Shown here piece after piece: positions 12,601 to 27,465 of a stretch of 64,000 nt of DNA; the stretch's first letter is position 1; every line of letters begins with the position of its first letter. The notes under the pieces are model-generated. The model was not told the origin of the DNA. It saw only the letters and a list, made by a program, of their open reading frames with translations, and searched no databases. A program made the position numbers and the translations under genes. Source of the DNA: Lycorma delicatula (lineage: Eukaryota; Arthropoda; Insecta; Hemiptera; Fulgoridae); assembly GCF_047948215.1 (NCBI RefSeq), contig NC_134464.1, positions 32,983,020-33,047,019 on the forward strand, written 5' to 3'.

Positions 12601-15084
12601 TAAAGGTTAAGATAGTTAAAAAAAAAAAAAACTTTGGTCTTTCAACCTTATAGACCCCAAGGTAGAGGTAAAAAAAAACGATATATATTTATAATTTAAC
12701 ATAATAATAAGTCATAAATTAACAATGCAGTAATTTTTGTCAATTAGATACGTAATTAATTTTTTAGAAACAAGAGATTTAATAGAAATATATATTAATA
12801 GGAATTATTTAATTATTTTATTAATAATAATGAAGAGACTATTAGCGATAGTTGGCTAATACCTAATAGCATATTAGCCTCTTCTAATAGGATATTACAA
12901 TTTTAAAATAATTAAAAATCTTTTTGGTAAAGTTTTCATCAATTATATTAACAATTAATGATTATCCCTTTCCTAAAATTTTATTAATGGGAAAGGGATA
13001 TCAGGTTCATTCTACATCAAATATTTTTGACAAAATTTTTATTTTATCGAACTCTATGTAAGGGCCATCTATTACGACATGATAAGCAATGTGAGTTTTG
13101 GGTTTCAATGATTTATGTCTTTGATTGAGATTGCCTAAAACAGTAATACTTATCTTTATTTTTTACTGTTCTTCTAGAAACACTATTTAGAAATACTCGT
13201 TTTGCTGTGTTTCATAATTATTCTTCATTTGTTATTTAATCTTTTTTATTATATTTTTTAAATAAATAGTTCTTAATTATAATTAAATCGTAATATTTCC
13301 TTAGTATCTATTATCGATGATGGTTTTAACAGTTAAAATAACCATCTGGTTTAGATTTTACGTAAAATTTATTATAAAATCTTTTTTTGTGTATTTTTAT
13401 TTAATTTATTTTATCGTATAATAATTTAAGATTAACTGACTATAAACTTAAAAAGTTTATAAATTTTAATATAAATGAAACTTTTAGTAGGAATATTGGA
13501 ATATTGTTGTTCTTTATTTTATTAGGTGAACAGCCCTCAACAGAAGAAATAAAAGGCCCTTATCCAACAATTATAACTCAAGAAGGCGGAAAGAAAATTC
13601 CAGTAGTACAAGCTTATGCTTATACAAAATATCTTGGTGTACTTGATATTGATTTTAAAGATGATGGTACAATGATAAATTCTAAGGGAAATAGTGTACT
13701 TTTAAACAGTAGTATACCTGAAGGTAAGTATAAACTAACTTTTAATCACGTTTAATATATAGAATTAGATGTTAATGCTTAAATATCTTTCCTAGCTAAA
13801 TAAATATTTGTCGGTTCGGGTATATGATGTAATCAAATTTTTATTTTTTCGAATGTTAACAGATTTGTAAAACTGTAAAATGCTTTATTTTATTTATTCG
13901 AAAAAATTGTGTTTGATCTCCGTGAATTAAGAATGTGTAATCAAATTTATCCTACCTATGTTCTTCTCAGGTAGAAAAAAACAAAATGCTCGTTGGTATT
14001 AAACATACATTTTAGAGGGTTTTAAGAAGTTCTTGTTTAATACATACTACTACTAAATATAAATATTTATATAACCGGCCGGGTTAGTCCAATGGTTAAA
14101 CTCGTCATCGCAAAATCAGCTATTTTTGAAGTTCAGAGTTTTGAGGTTCTGGTCCTTGTAAAAGCAGTTGCTTTTATATGGATTTTAATACTAGACTGAG
14201 GATACCGTTGTTGTTTGGTGGTTGGGTTTCAATTAACGACATTGAGAAGGCAATGGAAAACCACCCATAAAAACCCGCCAGGAAATTTCCAAGCAAATGA
14301 AATCGCCAATGTTCGAACACTACTGAATGGCTACATTTATTTTACATTATAAACATTTAACATACCACTGTAATAATAATGGAAGTTTTACTGCATTTAA
14401 AAAGTTTGAAGATTTTTTTTCTCACAAATGTTTCTTGAAAACAGGAGAACTATACTTTGTGAACATGAGATTAATACTAAAAAAAAAAAAGAATTAAATT
14501 GATGAAAAAAATTAAATCCTTTTTACTTCTTTGTACGAAGCAAATGAAGTATTATGATCGAGAAAAATTTCGGTTTTAAGATTTCAACGGAAATATCCAT
14601 TTTGACTAGTTTCAGCGTCGTCTGTATGTATGTGTATGTATGTATGTATCTCGCATAACTCACAAACTATTAGTCCTAGGATGTTGAAATTATTTATTTA
14701 GGACTGTTGTAACATCCACATGTTACCTCCCTTTTTCATTGCAATCGACTGAACCGAAAGTGTCAAAAAAACCGAAAATCTAAAACAATTTGGATTTTGG
14801 ACTTTTTTTTAACTGTAATAATAAGCCCTCGTTGAGAGAATTTCAACGATATATGTATCATGTGTTCTTATCTTCATTGGTTCCAGAGTTATAGCCAAAT
14901 AAAAGCTTCAATAATGAAATATTTGGATCTTAGAAGGGGAAGGTATAACGGTTCGAATCGGACTTCATGCCCTTTTTTTAACTTTTTTTTTAAATTTAAA
15001 TTTAAATATATTGATTTATTAATAATTGTTAACTTCTGATCGTATAAAAATTTTTACGATAAATAATAATTCAATAATAACAAT

Positions 15085-15119
<35 letters not shown>

Positions 15120-18100
15120 AAATATCAGAAGTTATTAATGAAATACAATTTTATGTATTTTCAATTAAAAAAAATGTGTATATGTAATATAATAAGCGTA
15201 CAAGGAAGTCATGTGATGTACACATCAGATTTTTTTTAAATTTTACTGTCAGATTTCATAGAATTGAAGCAATAAAAGTTATGATTTATTAATGTATGAA
15301 TTTCAACTGCTTCTACATTATTAGTCAAACTGTCCAAAGTACATAACTTTTTTCCATAAGCTTTCTTTTCCCTGTTTAGCCTCCGGAAAGTACATAACTG
15401 ATTCATCCTAATGATTCCTACCTCCTCTTTCTGAATTTAAAGTAAGATCAAAACGATCAGAGCTACAGCTGTAATGATAAAGTAATATCTGCATTGAGGA
15501 AATTGTTTTGTGAACGAAATAATGATTTTTCTTTCAATAAAGAATTTCTAAAACTAGGGCTGCATTGGCGCATATGTAATGAAATCAAATAATTAAGTAT
15601 TATTAAAAATAAAGTATATATATTACGGTATATATGTTATGGTAACTAGAATTCTATACAGAAGAATTGAGAGGAGAGTGGAGGAAGTGTTAGTAGAAGA
15701 CCAATTTGGTTTCAGGAAAAGTATAGGGACAAGGGAAGCAATTTTAGGCCTCACATTAATAGTAGAAGGAAGATTAAAGGAAAACAAACCAACATACTTG
15801 GCGTTTATAGACCTAGAAAAGGCATTCGATAACGTAGACTGGAATAAAATGTTCAGCATTTAAAAAAATTAGGGTTCAAATACAGAGATAGAAGAACAAT
15901 TGCTAACATGTACAGGAACCAAACAGCAACAATAATAATTGAAGAACATAAGAAAGAATCCGTAATAAGAAAGGGAGTCCGACAAGGATGTTCCCTATCT
16001 CCGTTACTTTTTAATCTTTACATGGAACTAGCAGTTAATGATGTTAAAGTACAATTTAGATTCGGAGTAACAATACAAGGTGAAATATATAGACGCTACG
16101 ATTTGCTGATGATATAGTAATTCTAGACGAGAGTAAAAAGGATTTAGAAGAAACAATGAACGGCATAGATGAAGTCCTACGCAAAAACTATCGCATGAAA
16201 ATAAAAAAGAACAAAACAAAAGTAATGAAATGTAGTAAAAAATAACAAAGATGGACCACTGAATGTGAAAATAGGAGGAGAAAAGATTACGGCGGTAGAA
16301 GAATTTTGTTATTTGGCAAGTAGAATTACTAAAGATGGACGAAGCAGGAGCGATATAAAATGCCGAATAGCACAAGCTAAACAAGCCTTCACTAAGAAAT
16401 ATAATTTATTTACATCAAAAATTAATTTAAATGTCAGGAAAAGATTTTTGAAAGTGTATGTTTGGAGCGTCGCTTTATATGGAAATGAAACTTGGCCAAT
16501 CGGAGTATCTGAGAAGAAAAGATTATAAGCTTTTGAAATGTGGTGCTATAGGAGAATGTTAAAAATCAGATGGGTGGATAAAGTGACAAATGAAGAGGTA
16601 TTGTGGCAAATAGATGAAGAAAGAAGCATTTGGAAAAATATAGTTAAAAGAAGAGACAGACTTATAGGCCACATACTAAGGCATCCTGGAATAGTCGCTT
16701 TAATACTGGAAGGACAGGTAGAAGGGAAAAATTGTGTAGGAAGGCCACGTTTGGAATATGTAAAACAAATTGTTAGGGATGTAGGATGTAGAGGGTAGAC
16801 TGAAATGAAAAGACTAGCACTAGAGAGGAAATCTTGGAGAGCTGCATCAAACCAGTCAAATGACTGAAGACAAAAAAAAAAAAAATAAAGTATATATGTT
16901 ACGGTACATTTGATTAATGTGGTGATTATGCATAACTACCGATAAATTTGATTAATCACATCCAATGTTGGAGAATTTAATAAATATACAACAATTTATT
17001 AATTATACCAGTCATTTTTCATATTTTCCATATTAAATAGTAAAATAACAAATCGACTATAAGCAGTAATTACTGAATTTATTATTTAATTAATGAAAAA
17101 ACATTAGTATTAATTAGCCGAGGTTAGTGAGTGAAGCGAGCGTAGGTTATGTTTGGTTAACTTAAACGGATGTAAAACACCAAGGGCAGGTAGACGCGCC
17201 ACCTTGTTGCGGATATAAAGCCGTGGATCAGTCGGAGATTTGGTGAGCTGAACTACTGGCACACATAATTCCTGATCGACCATGGGGTTATCCGCGCCTA
17301 CCTGTGTGGTAGGAGGAGGGCGGATGACCCCTACTGCTTTTTGTAGCTATATTTGAAAGAACTGTTTTCTCTAATTTTATGATTAGAACAGTTTACAGTT
17401 GATTTCCGTTGCTGAATTATGTATCATTTTATCTGTTTACTAATCACCTGTTTGTGAATTTTTTTTGTCTCAGAATAAAATTTACAATCTGTTACAGTAT
17501 TAAAGAAACCATAAGTAAATATGAACACATATAAAGAGACGTTCATCACTAAAACACTGAGAGAACAAAAACAAATAGTTAATCAGCATTTTTCCACATA
17601 TGTTTGACATAATCCAAAAGAAATATTACTTTTGTAGTAGATTTTTAAAAAATCCTAGATTTAAAATAAAATAGAATCCAATTTAATAAATATGTATTAT
17701 ATATTTCAATAATATCAGGAAATTTAATATTAATGGAGAAAATGTATACGCTTTAAAGGATACCCATATTTTTATGTGCATATATTTTATCAGCATCGCT
17801 GGAATATTACGGAAATGAAATCTATAAATGTTATATTTATTTTCACTCATGTATGTCAGATAAAATTGATAGTAGGGCCAATAAGTGTATATATATTTCA
17901 AGGCTTTGAGTTCATACAATTAAGTTAATATTTTTTTGTAAAAAAAAAAATTGGAAAATAATATTTACCATCCCTAATTTAATTTCTTAACAACAAAATT
18001 ATATTAAAAAAAAAAAATTCTAGTGAGAATTCTTATAATCGATAAAAATTGTGTAATTTTTTTGAAATTTTAATGATAGACAAGCAAAATAATACAACTT

Positions 18101-21100
18101 CAGCCCAATCACAAATTTGATTGACGGGTTGTATGACGTGTTTTAAAAAGCATGAGTTTATTGTATTTATTTACCTTATTGACAAAATAAATCTTTGGTG
18201 TTTTTTTTCTTATTATATTACACACAATTACCACACTCAAATATTCATTCATATTTTTTAATAAATTATTTAATAAAAACGAAAAATATATTTATATATT
18301 AAATTTATTTATTTAACAGTCATTCAATTGGAATTTAACATTATATTCTCTTTCCCCTCTCTACTTCCCTCTGCTCACTACTACTACAACCTACACACTA
18401 AGTTACCTTTTTTTTTTATATATATTCCACACTTTGTTCTCTTTTCCAAATTTAACCTTTTAGGTACCCGTCAATTAACAAATTAATTAAATCTATATAT
18501 CCCACTGAATGACCCACGAATTTATAAACAATTCTACAACAAGCTTATTGGTTTATTACTACTTAAAAAAAAAATAATCTTCTTAATTGATTGATTACCA
18601 TAACATAATCTCGATGTCAATTCAAATACAGATGTTAAATTGCTGAGAAACATATTTACTACTTAGGAGCAAAGCTGATAAAATATTGAGATAAGTATAT
18701 TTACCCTAACAGTTAAATATTAAACAACTAGTAAGTCCACTGTATTCATATTTACTATTAATACTAAATGATAAGAAAAAAATTGTGATTATTATACATA
18801 AGAAGGGCCAATGAAATTAGGAATAACTACAGTATTTTAAAATACATTCTTCAGTTATTGGAAAAACATTATAGCCACAAAAAGAAAAATATAAAATACA
18901 TTCTCAGGCCATATTACAATATCAGTGACCGAAAACTAATTTTATCATTTTTCTTTTTACATTTATATTTTATTCAGTGTACAAAAGAAGGAAGTTTTCT
19001 TCATATGAATTTGAAAAAAAAACTGAATGCAAAACTATGGAAATACAATAAATCTGAAAAGTAGATAATAACAAAACTGAGGCAATTTTTTAGTCTATCT
19101 AGAGGTAAAACCTTTCTTAAAACTAAGAACCATGTATGTGTCTCAACAAATCAAAATGATATGAGCCTAATGGTTATGCATTTCAAGTGTCAATAAACTA
19201 ATTAAGTTCTACTCTTCGCGGGCTTCTCTACTCAAATAAATTTAAATTATTATTATTTTTTATTAAATTTAAAACTTTACAACAAATTATATTTTTACTA
19301 AATTAAAAATTCAATAAATACACAATGTAAAAATCTACATGAAAATTAATCCGCACCAATTGGGTTATAATGAAACATTTCCATTGTAAATATGATCCTC
19401 CGATAATAAAAAAAAATTATAATTTGACTTAGTAATAAAAAATAATAAAATATCCAGTAGTTTAAGTTGCCTCTGGCTGTACTGATACAGCTTAAGATAT
19501 CTTCTTTCGCTGTTTTCCTTTTGCAATTTTAAAACTTTCATGAAAAAAATGGTTTAAAATTCTGTTTATTATTTGTTTTATAGTAAAAAAAAAAATAGAT
19601 TATTTTAATTAGGAAACTGATTAATCAGTATAAAGTCTGATAGATTTTTTTAATATAAAATGAATTTACATGAAATTAAGATATATATATATATATATAT
19701 ATATAATTATGCTTAATTTAAATGTAATAGATTGTATTATGTCGCACAAAATTATTAAAATTCATGCAAATTTATTTCAATATATTTATTTCTTTCTGAC
19801 AAAAACAAAATTAAATTCTATATTTCAATGTTACATTTATAGATAAAGAATAAGTACATGGATCAGTTGAACATACACCATACGAATCGCATTTTGAATT
19901 CATAAAAAGGTTAGCTGCGTTTTTACAAGACCGGAATATAAATTTTTTTCATAACAAAAAGCTGATGTAAAGCATTATAAATAAATAGAAACTTTTTTAA
20001 ATAATTCTAAATAATTTTTTTTTTTTACTTTATTATTGTTTTTATATAGTAATAATAATTTTAATTTATCCTCTTATGCCCTTTAAATCATCCTTTCTAA
20101 ATATTATAACCTCCATGAAAAAACTATATAAATTTGGAATCGGAACGACGTATGCATGAAATGTGAAACAATTTTCAATTTAATGCTGTATACATTGGTG
20201 TAATCTTTAATATAGTATATGATATTAAAGTTGGTAATAGAAACAGCTCCGTCTTTCAAACCTAAGTGATACTAGAAGGTAGAACAAAATACACATCTAT
20301 ATATTTAAAATATTACTAATTTATGATGTGTTTGTAATTTTTATCCGCCATATTAAATAAATCCATGTTTATTTTTTTTAATTAGAAAGATGGGTATGTG
20401 ATACATGATTTTAATGTAAAATTTATGAGAAAAACAATGGAGAAAACCGTCTGTAGATAAATGGCTTCTTTTTTGAGTTATAAGCAATCAATTTTTTAAA
20501 AACTAACAAAGCGTGGTAATAAAAAAGCGAAGTAAAACGCTCCCTAGTAACGTTTTTATTTCGTGTTACCTTCAGATTTACATCCATTAATCGACTTTAA
20601 ATAGTTATTGTTAGAATTATTCGGCTAAACACTAACAATAACAGCTTTCACAATAATAAGTAACAGTGATCATAATAAATAATAACAATTGGTACATTAC
20701 TACAAATTATATGGCTAAGTATATATTAATAATAATAATATTCATTTTTGTTATTATTAACTTACAGCCACCATACGAGACTCTCTCCGCAAAGTGACTA
20801 CGTTGCACCCTCCACAAAACTGAAGCACCTGCATTCCTGCTAGATCGAAAGGCCTTCAGTAAACGGACCGAAGGGGAATGAACCAAATATTTTTTTGCTA
20901 ATATCCCAAGGAATAACCCCATAAAAATATTTTTCACAAACTAGATCTACAAAGGATCAGAACGCAACCGTCCACTTAAAAAAAAAAAAACAAACCGAAA
21001 ATAAATATATAACCGTCTTTAAAGATTAAATAACTGCGAGAAATAAAAAAGCCAGTTGTGGACAGATGTCCAGACTGCAATAAATAGGAGGATAAATAGC

Positions 21101-24100
21101 ATCATCCTTGCGTTCTGTTCAGTGTGAAAGAAGAACTGTGAAATGCAGCATTAGTCTTTACTTTTTATTGAATAATAAATCAAAGTTTTCTAATTAATTT
21201 TTATTTTTTATCTGAAAGTACATTGTATATCAGAATAATAACATACTTTATTATTATTATTATTTAATAATAATATATAAACAAACTATACTAAGCAATA
21301 ATAACGTCAGAAAAATTATGAAAAATAGCTTCAAATTGTTTATGCAGGCTACACAATTTTTTGTTTAAAACACATTTCATTTTTAATTCCGCATAAATTT
21401 ATACGGATATTTTTTAATAAAGATTATACAGAATTTTCTGTATAAATTCAGTTTTATTATATTCGAACAATTCTCGTATAAATACTAGCATAATATCATT
21501 CTCAATAAAATAAAAATTAAGATAAAATGAAAATTTTTACAAATACAATGATAGTGATAAAATGTCAGTTTCCATTAGAAAAAGAAAAGTAAATTTCTTC
21601 GGCCACCTTATGAGAATATAAGAATAATTGACAAGAGGCTCAAAAAACAAAACAAAAAGGACGGAAATCAATGGACCGCAGTGATTCACACTAACTTTTT
21701 TCAAGTCAAAAGACCTATCTTTTTTCCTGTTTAGCCTCCGGGAATTACTGTTCAGGTTAACACCTGAACGGTCTTCAGAGGATGAATGAGGGTGATATGT
21801 ATGAGTGTAGTCTTGTACAGTCTCACTCGACCATTCCTGAGATGTGAGGTTAATTAAAACCCAACCACCAACGAACGCCGGTATCCACGATCTAATATTC
21901 AAATCAGCTGATTTGGGAAGACGCATTCACCACTAGACCAACTCGGTGGGTTACAGTTCAAAAGACCTAAAAGATATGAAAATAACTGAAGAAATTTTAC
22001 ATGACAGAACTACGTTCAGAAACTGGTTTCAAGGGTTCAGGAACTGGTTCAGAAATTTTAGAATATTTAAAAAGTTTCTACGAGAAGAAAAAATCATTAA
22101 CGTTCAGTTAGGAGGGAGAAAGATAAAACAACGAAATAATGAACTAGGAAAAACTGCCAGCAAGATGAATAAATGGAAAATGTTATTTCAACAACCTCAA
22201 TCCTTAGTATGCGAAACTTGAAAAAAATTGATGATTCTTTAGTAAGATTAAAAAAAAACTCCTTGAAATCAGTCATTAGGCAAAGAATAAAGATTAAACA
22301 ACCATCCCTAAAATTTTATTTTTTAGATAAATACATAAGGGTTGAATTAAAAACGGCTTGTTTTTATTAGTCAGTTACAAATTAACTTACTGTATAATAA
22401 CAAATCTACTTGTAATTAAGTTCCATCTTATAAACATCCAACGTAAAACTATATTAGGAATAATCTAAAACGTCTTGGCAGGGTTTTATCTTAGCATTGT
22501 TAAATGTTTAACTGACATGAAAAGGCGTATAACCGATCTTTACCATTGTCTGTTTACAATACTATATTGTTGCTATTGTTATCGTATTATATACAGTACA
22601 TTAACTCTGAATAATAATAATATTACATTGTGTATATTACACAACTGTGATTTTAAAACTTGATATTTTGCAATACACTTTATGTTAGATCATTTTCTGA
22701 TTAAATATTTATATTTCAATCATTATATAAAAATTATCAGAAAAATAATATATTAAAAAAAAACTTTACCTCATTTTTTTCCAAAATTTACTAAGTGCTA
22801 TTTTTACTTCTCTGCTCATAATACATATTGATGCCTAACATTATTTACAGACAAATTTATGATATTATTTTAAGATAATTTTAACGTAATAACAATTTTT
22901 TTTTCATTACGTAATAGACAATTTTTTTATGATTATAAAACGACGTATCAAATGCAAATTTAAAAAAAAATAAACCAGATTAAAAACAGCATTAAGAAAG
23001 GTTTATTATATCCTTGAGATGATATGTATAATTTAAAATTATTTTTTTAGACAATAAATATATATTTTTTTAAATTTATTACAGTACATTTTTGTGCTAT
23101 AAAATTTAAGTTAAATTCGTTTATAATTTAGAAATTTTGAAAACTAAATGAATGGGTTAGTTATATATATACATATATATATGTATACGTCTGTGTACAT
23201 TGGGCTGAAGCCTCAGTTGCTGGCCGAGCGGAGTCACAAATATTGGTGTACGATTTGCCAAGGGCAGAGGAGCCCAAAATCTTCAAGGCGATGCGCAGCC
23301 AAAATCCAGCATTGGGTATGGCTGCCTCAAGGGAATCAGGGTGGTACGACAGTTGGGGCGTAAAGAAGCCTCAAAGAACCACTAGATAATTGAAACCTTG
23401 CCTAAGATCCGGCAGGTCGTGGTGCAAAGACCTGCTCGGCTCTTCCTTGGGTGGACCTCTTGCAGGGTCATCGATCATACAGAAGTACCCCGGTGCTTCA
23501 AATGTCAAGGCTTTGGTCACACCTCTCTCCGCTGTATGGCACAGTCGGAGACGTGTGGTCATTGCGCTCTTGCTGGGCACAGGGCAGTTAACTGCTCTAA
23601 TAAGACCAACGCCTGAATTGGGGAAAGCTTTCGAGGACGGTCGTCACCATGTCGAACGCTTGCGCCTGGAACAGTTAAACCTGCATCGTTCCCGGGCCGC
23701 TACCAAAGAATGAATGATTTTATTTGTAAAGGTTTTATTAAATTGGAAGTATTTTTCTAACGAAGATTATTTAAAAATCTAAAATATATTAGGTTAGAGT
23801 TTGAATGGTCATTAGACAGCAAGAAATTTAAATCTAATCTTTCATATGATATTTTTATCTTTTTGAAAAGGTAACAAAATATGTTTTAATTGTAGATTCA
23901 AAAAGAATTCTTTGATTTTTAATGAATAACTTACATAAAAAATTACGAATTATAAGTTTCAGAACTCAAAATCAATTTGCTAGTCGTAAAACTAAAAAAA
24001 AATGAGCAAGATAAACATATAATTTACAATAAAACTTGTATATTTTTATATTTTTTATATGTGCGGATTGTGTAAAGTTTACCGTTTGCTGTTGTTATAT

Positions 24101-27100
24101 GTCACGCTGAAGTCCCATAATTTTCCAATAGAAATATTTCAGTAAATAAACAAGAACAATTACTCGTTTAAAACTGATATGATTGTATAATAATAATGCT
24201 ACTCGAAATTTGAGTTCATCAGTTCATATATTTTCCGCTGGTCGCGTTTTATTTATTAACAATATAATCCTAAATTTGTGAACATCTCATATAAAAGCAA
24301 TGGATAACACACGGATGACATGTAACCTCGAGTGTAAGTGGTATAACACTATGACATTTACAAACAAAGGGATGTCAATCAAAACGGTTTTGCCATGTCG
24401 GCTTGAGTAGAGAGGGTCATTAAAAACTTACGCTTTGTTCGTAGTAAATTGGACAGCTCAATAGTATACTGTAAATTGCAAAAATATTTATGGATGTCAT
24501 ATATGTTACTTGAAATTAATTATTTATTTAAAAAAAAAATATTTAATAATATAAAATGCTAATTTTAAAGGAATTATTTTAAATTGTAATACATTTGGTA
24601 ACATCTCATTAATTTTTATACACTGCATTAATATTTAAAACATAACGTAATCCAAATTTTTATAACATATAATTCAACTATTTTTCACAAAACAAGGCTC
24701 AAATTAAAGTAATACTCAGTTTACTCATACTTTAAGCTCACAGCAATGATTTCCTATCGTGTAATGAAATCTGACTTTCCTTGATAGTTTTCACTTCACG
24801 AAGTATATGAGGATTTTTCTGAAAAAAGTACATTATTAAGTATCCGTAAATGAAAAAAACCTATAAAACTTGGCAGCAAGATATTTTATTTATGAAATGA
24901 TGAATAAATAATTTTTTTAACAGGAATATTATTTTATTAGACAAATATCGTCATCTTGCTAAAACTAATATTTTTGTTCGTTTTATTTTAAAAATTTAAT
25001 AAATACTTGTGTAATATAAAATAAAGTTTGATATCTATAATTTAAAGAAAAAATAATAATTGTCATTTAATTACAAGATAGCACACTAAACAGTAATTTT
25101 ATTTGTATGTAATGCGTGTTTTTTCAAAGTTATAATTTTCATTGCTATACATTCACTTATTTTGACTGTTAAAAAAAGCTAAAACTTTACAACTCTCGTA
25201 ACTGAAATAAAAATGAAACAGTATGTCAGTCTCATTTTTGTTGATAACAGATCGAAACGAATAGCTATGTTTTTTACGGCCTAGTTCTTTCAAGTCATTA
25301 AAAAAATTTATGATGTAATATGCAATTTTAACTTTTATTTATAATCTTGTAAATATAATCACATTCCATTTTTTTTAAATACTGTTTTACATTTCCATAA
25401 AATCCCACGATAACATTCAGGAGTAACTCTGCCCTTTTATTTATGAATATTTCCAGGTTCACAAATTTTCATATCGAAAGTAATATTATTGGTAACTAAA
25501 AATTTGGAAAATTTCTACTGTACCTCGTTTTTCATACGAATAAATGTTTTATAGATAAGATAATTTTCAAAAAAAAACAAATAAATAAATAAATATGTAA
25601 TCATATTAGTGCCACATATAGTCTGATATATACAAGCAATCCCAAGTTCAGTAGTTTTATATGAAAACTTGTGTAACAAAAAATTTATCCAGGCCCTAAA
25701 CTGAATTGGGTTAGTCAAATATAACGCCTTTTTTTAAAAAAATTACTCATCCTTATCGTCTGAAAGGGTTGTCATCATTGAATGTCTTTCCTATCTTATC
25801 TAGTTCCGATTAGTTGACATGAATTGTTATAAAAAGATATAGAGTGGCGCACCGAATAAGTTCATTCGGTGAACTTCATTCATCAACAGTTCATTGATTG
25901 GTGAGAAAATGTGAAAAAAAACGGGTGCTGTTTTAGACATAAATAATCTGGCTGCTCTCGCATCGGCCGGTCTTTTTATAACATAAAATCAGAACGCGAC
26001 AGTGTTGTAACACTCAAGAACATCTACTCGCCATCGTTCACAAGAACTTGAAAAACCAGATTACTTTAGGGAGAACTTTAATAAAAAAACTGCATATGCA
26101 CTCATAAAAAGTACAATTAACACAACTTAAGCCGTGGGATAATCTTAAGCGCCGAAATTTTGTGTTGCAGCGTAGGATTAAAAAGTGATTTTACAAAAAC
26201 GATAACCTTTAGTGATGAAGAACATTTCTATCTTAAGGAATACATCAACATGAAAATTATCTAATTTGGAGGACATAAAAACCTCAATATCTTCATGAAA
26301 TTTAGTTACATCCACTCAAAGTTACTGTTTGATGTGAATTTTGGTCTGGTGGAATTATCGGTCCATACTTTTTTTGAGGATAAGGTCGGAAATACGGCTG
26401 TGGTTAATAGTGAACGATATTGAAACATATTGATTGAATGTTTTTGGCCACAATTAGTCTCAATTAGTGGCAATAACTTCTGATTTCAACAAGATGGTGG
26501 AACATGCCACGTAGCGGGAGAAAACTTCGATTTGTTACGTAAGGAATTCCAAATTGTGCCGACCAAACATGGCCAACGACATCATGAGGTCTGTAGCCAT
26601 GTAATTACTTTCTTTGCAGATTTTTGAAGTCCATGGTTTATAGAAACATTCCATAAACAATTCCTGAGGAGAAGATTTCTCCTCAGAATATTCCTTCTTA
26701 AGAGAATATTCCTCTTAAGAAGATTCCTAAAGGAGAAGATTCTGAGTGACTGCAGAACTCAAGCCAGCCCTGTTTGAAAGAGAAGGAAAACTGCAGGAAA
26801 AGAATGACGGTAACTCTGTCCGATAACTCGGTCTGAGTAATGATAACTCTGTCGATAAATGATTACAAATAGTCGATATATGATTGTAAATGATTATTTA
26901 TGATTTATATGATAAATGATTGTAGGTAAAAAGTATTTTTGATTTTCTAATAAGTTCTGTGTTTGGTTAAAGTTTTAAAACCGGGGTTATTTCTTGTCCA
27001 CCTTTTACAATTAATTTTAAGATTGTGTCCTTCTTAAAAAAGCTGTTTATTTTTTCGATAACTTTTATATTAAAATAATCATCCTGTTATTTTTATATAT

Positions 27101-27405
27101 AAACCTAGAAAAAAATTATTTCAGTAGTAATTTTTTTTGTTTTGTTTTAGATGAAAGTGTAACAGAAGCATTGATGCCATGGAAATTGCAAGTTGATGAA
27201 GAAGCGAATAAAAAATTAGGAGTAACAAAAGTACTTTTAGATGGAAGTGATAGCGTACGACGAAAGGAAAGCAATTTAGCTAATTTCATCGCAGATGCTT
27301 TCGTTGATTTTGTATGAATATTTAATTATTACTATTTATATATTAACTTTTACTTTTATATTTACATAACGAAACAAAGTTTATGATAATTATGTAACTG
27401 AAAAA

Positions 27406-27465
<60 letters not shown>

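Noticed and set aside
13504..13755. Stand-alone 83-codon gene
   Set aside because: It is the exon 13526-13723 with intronic sequence at both sides; splice signals are clear.
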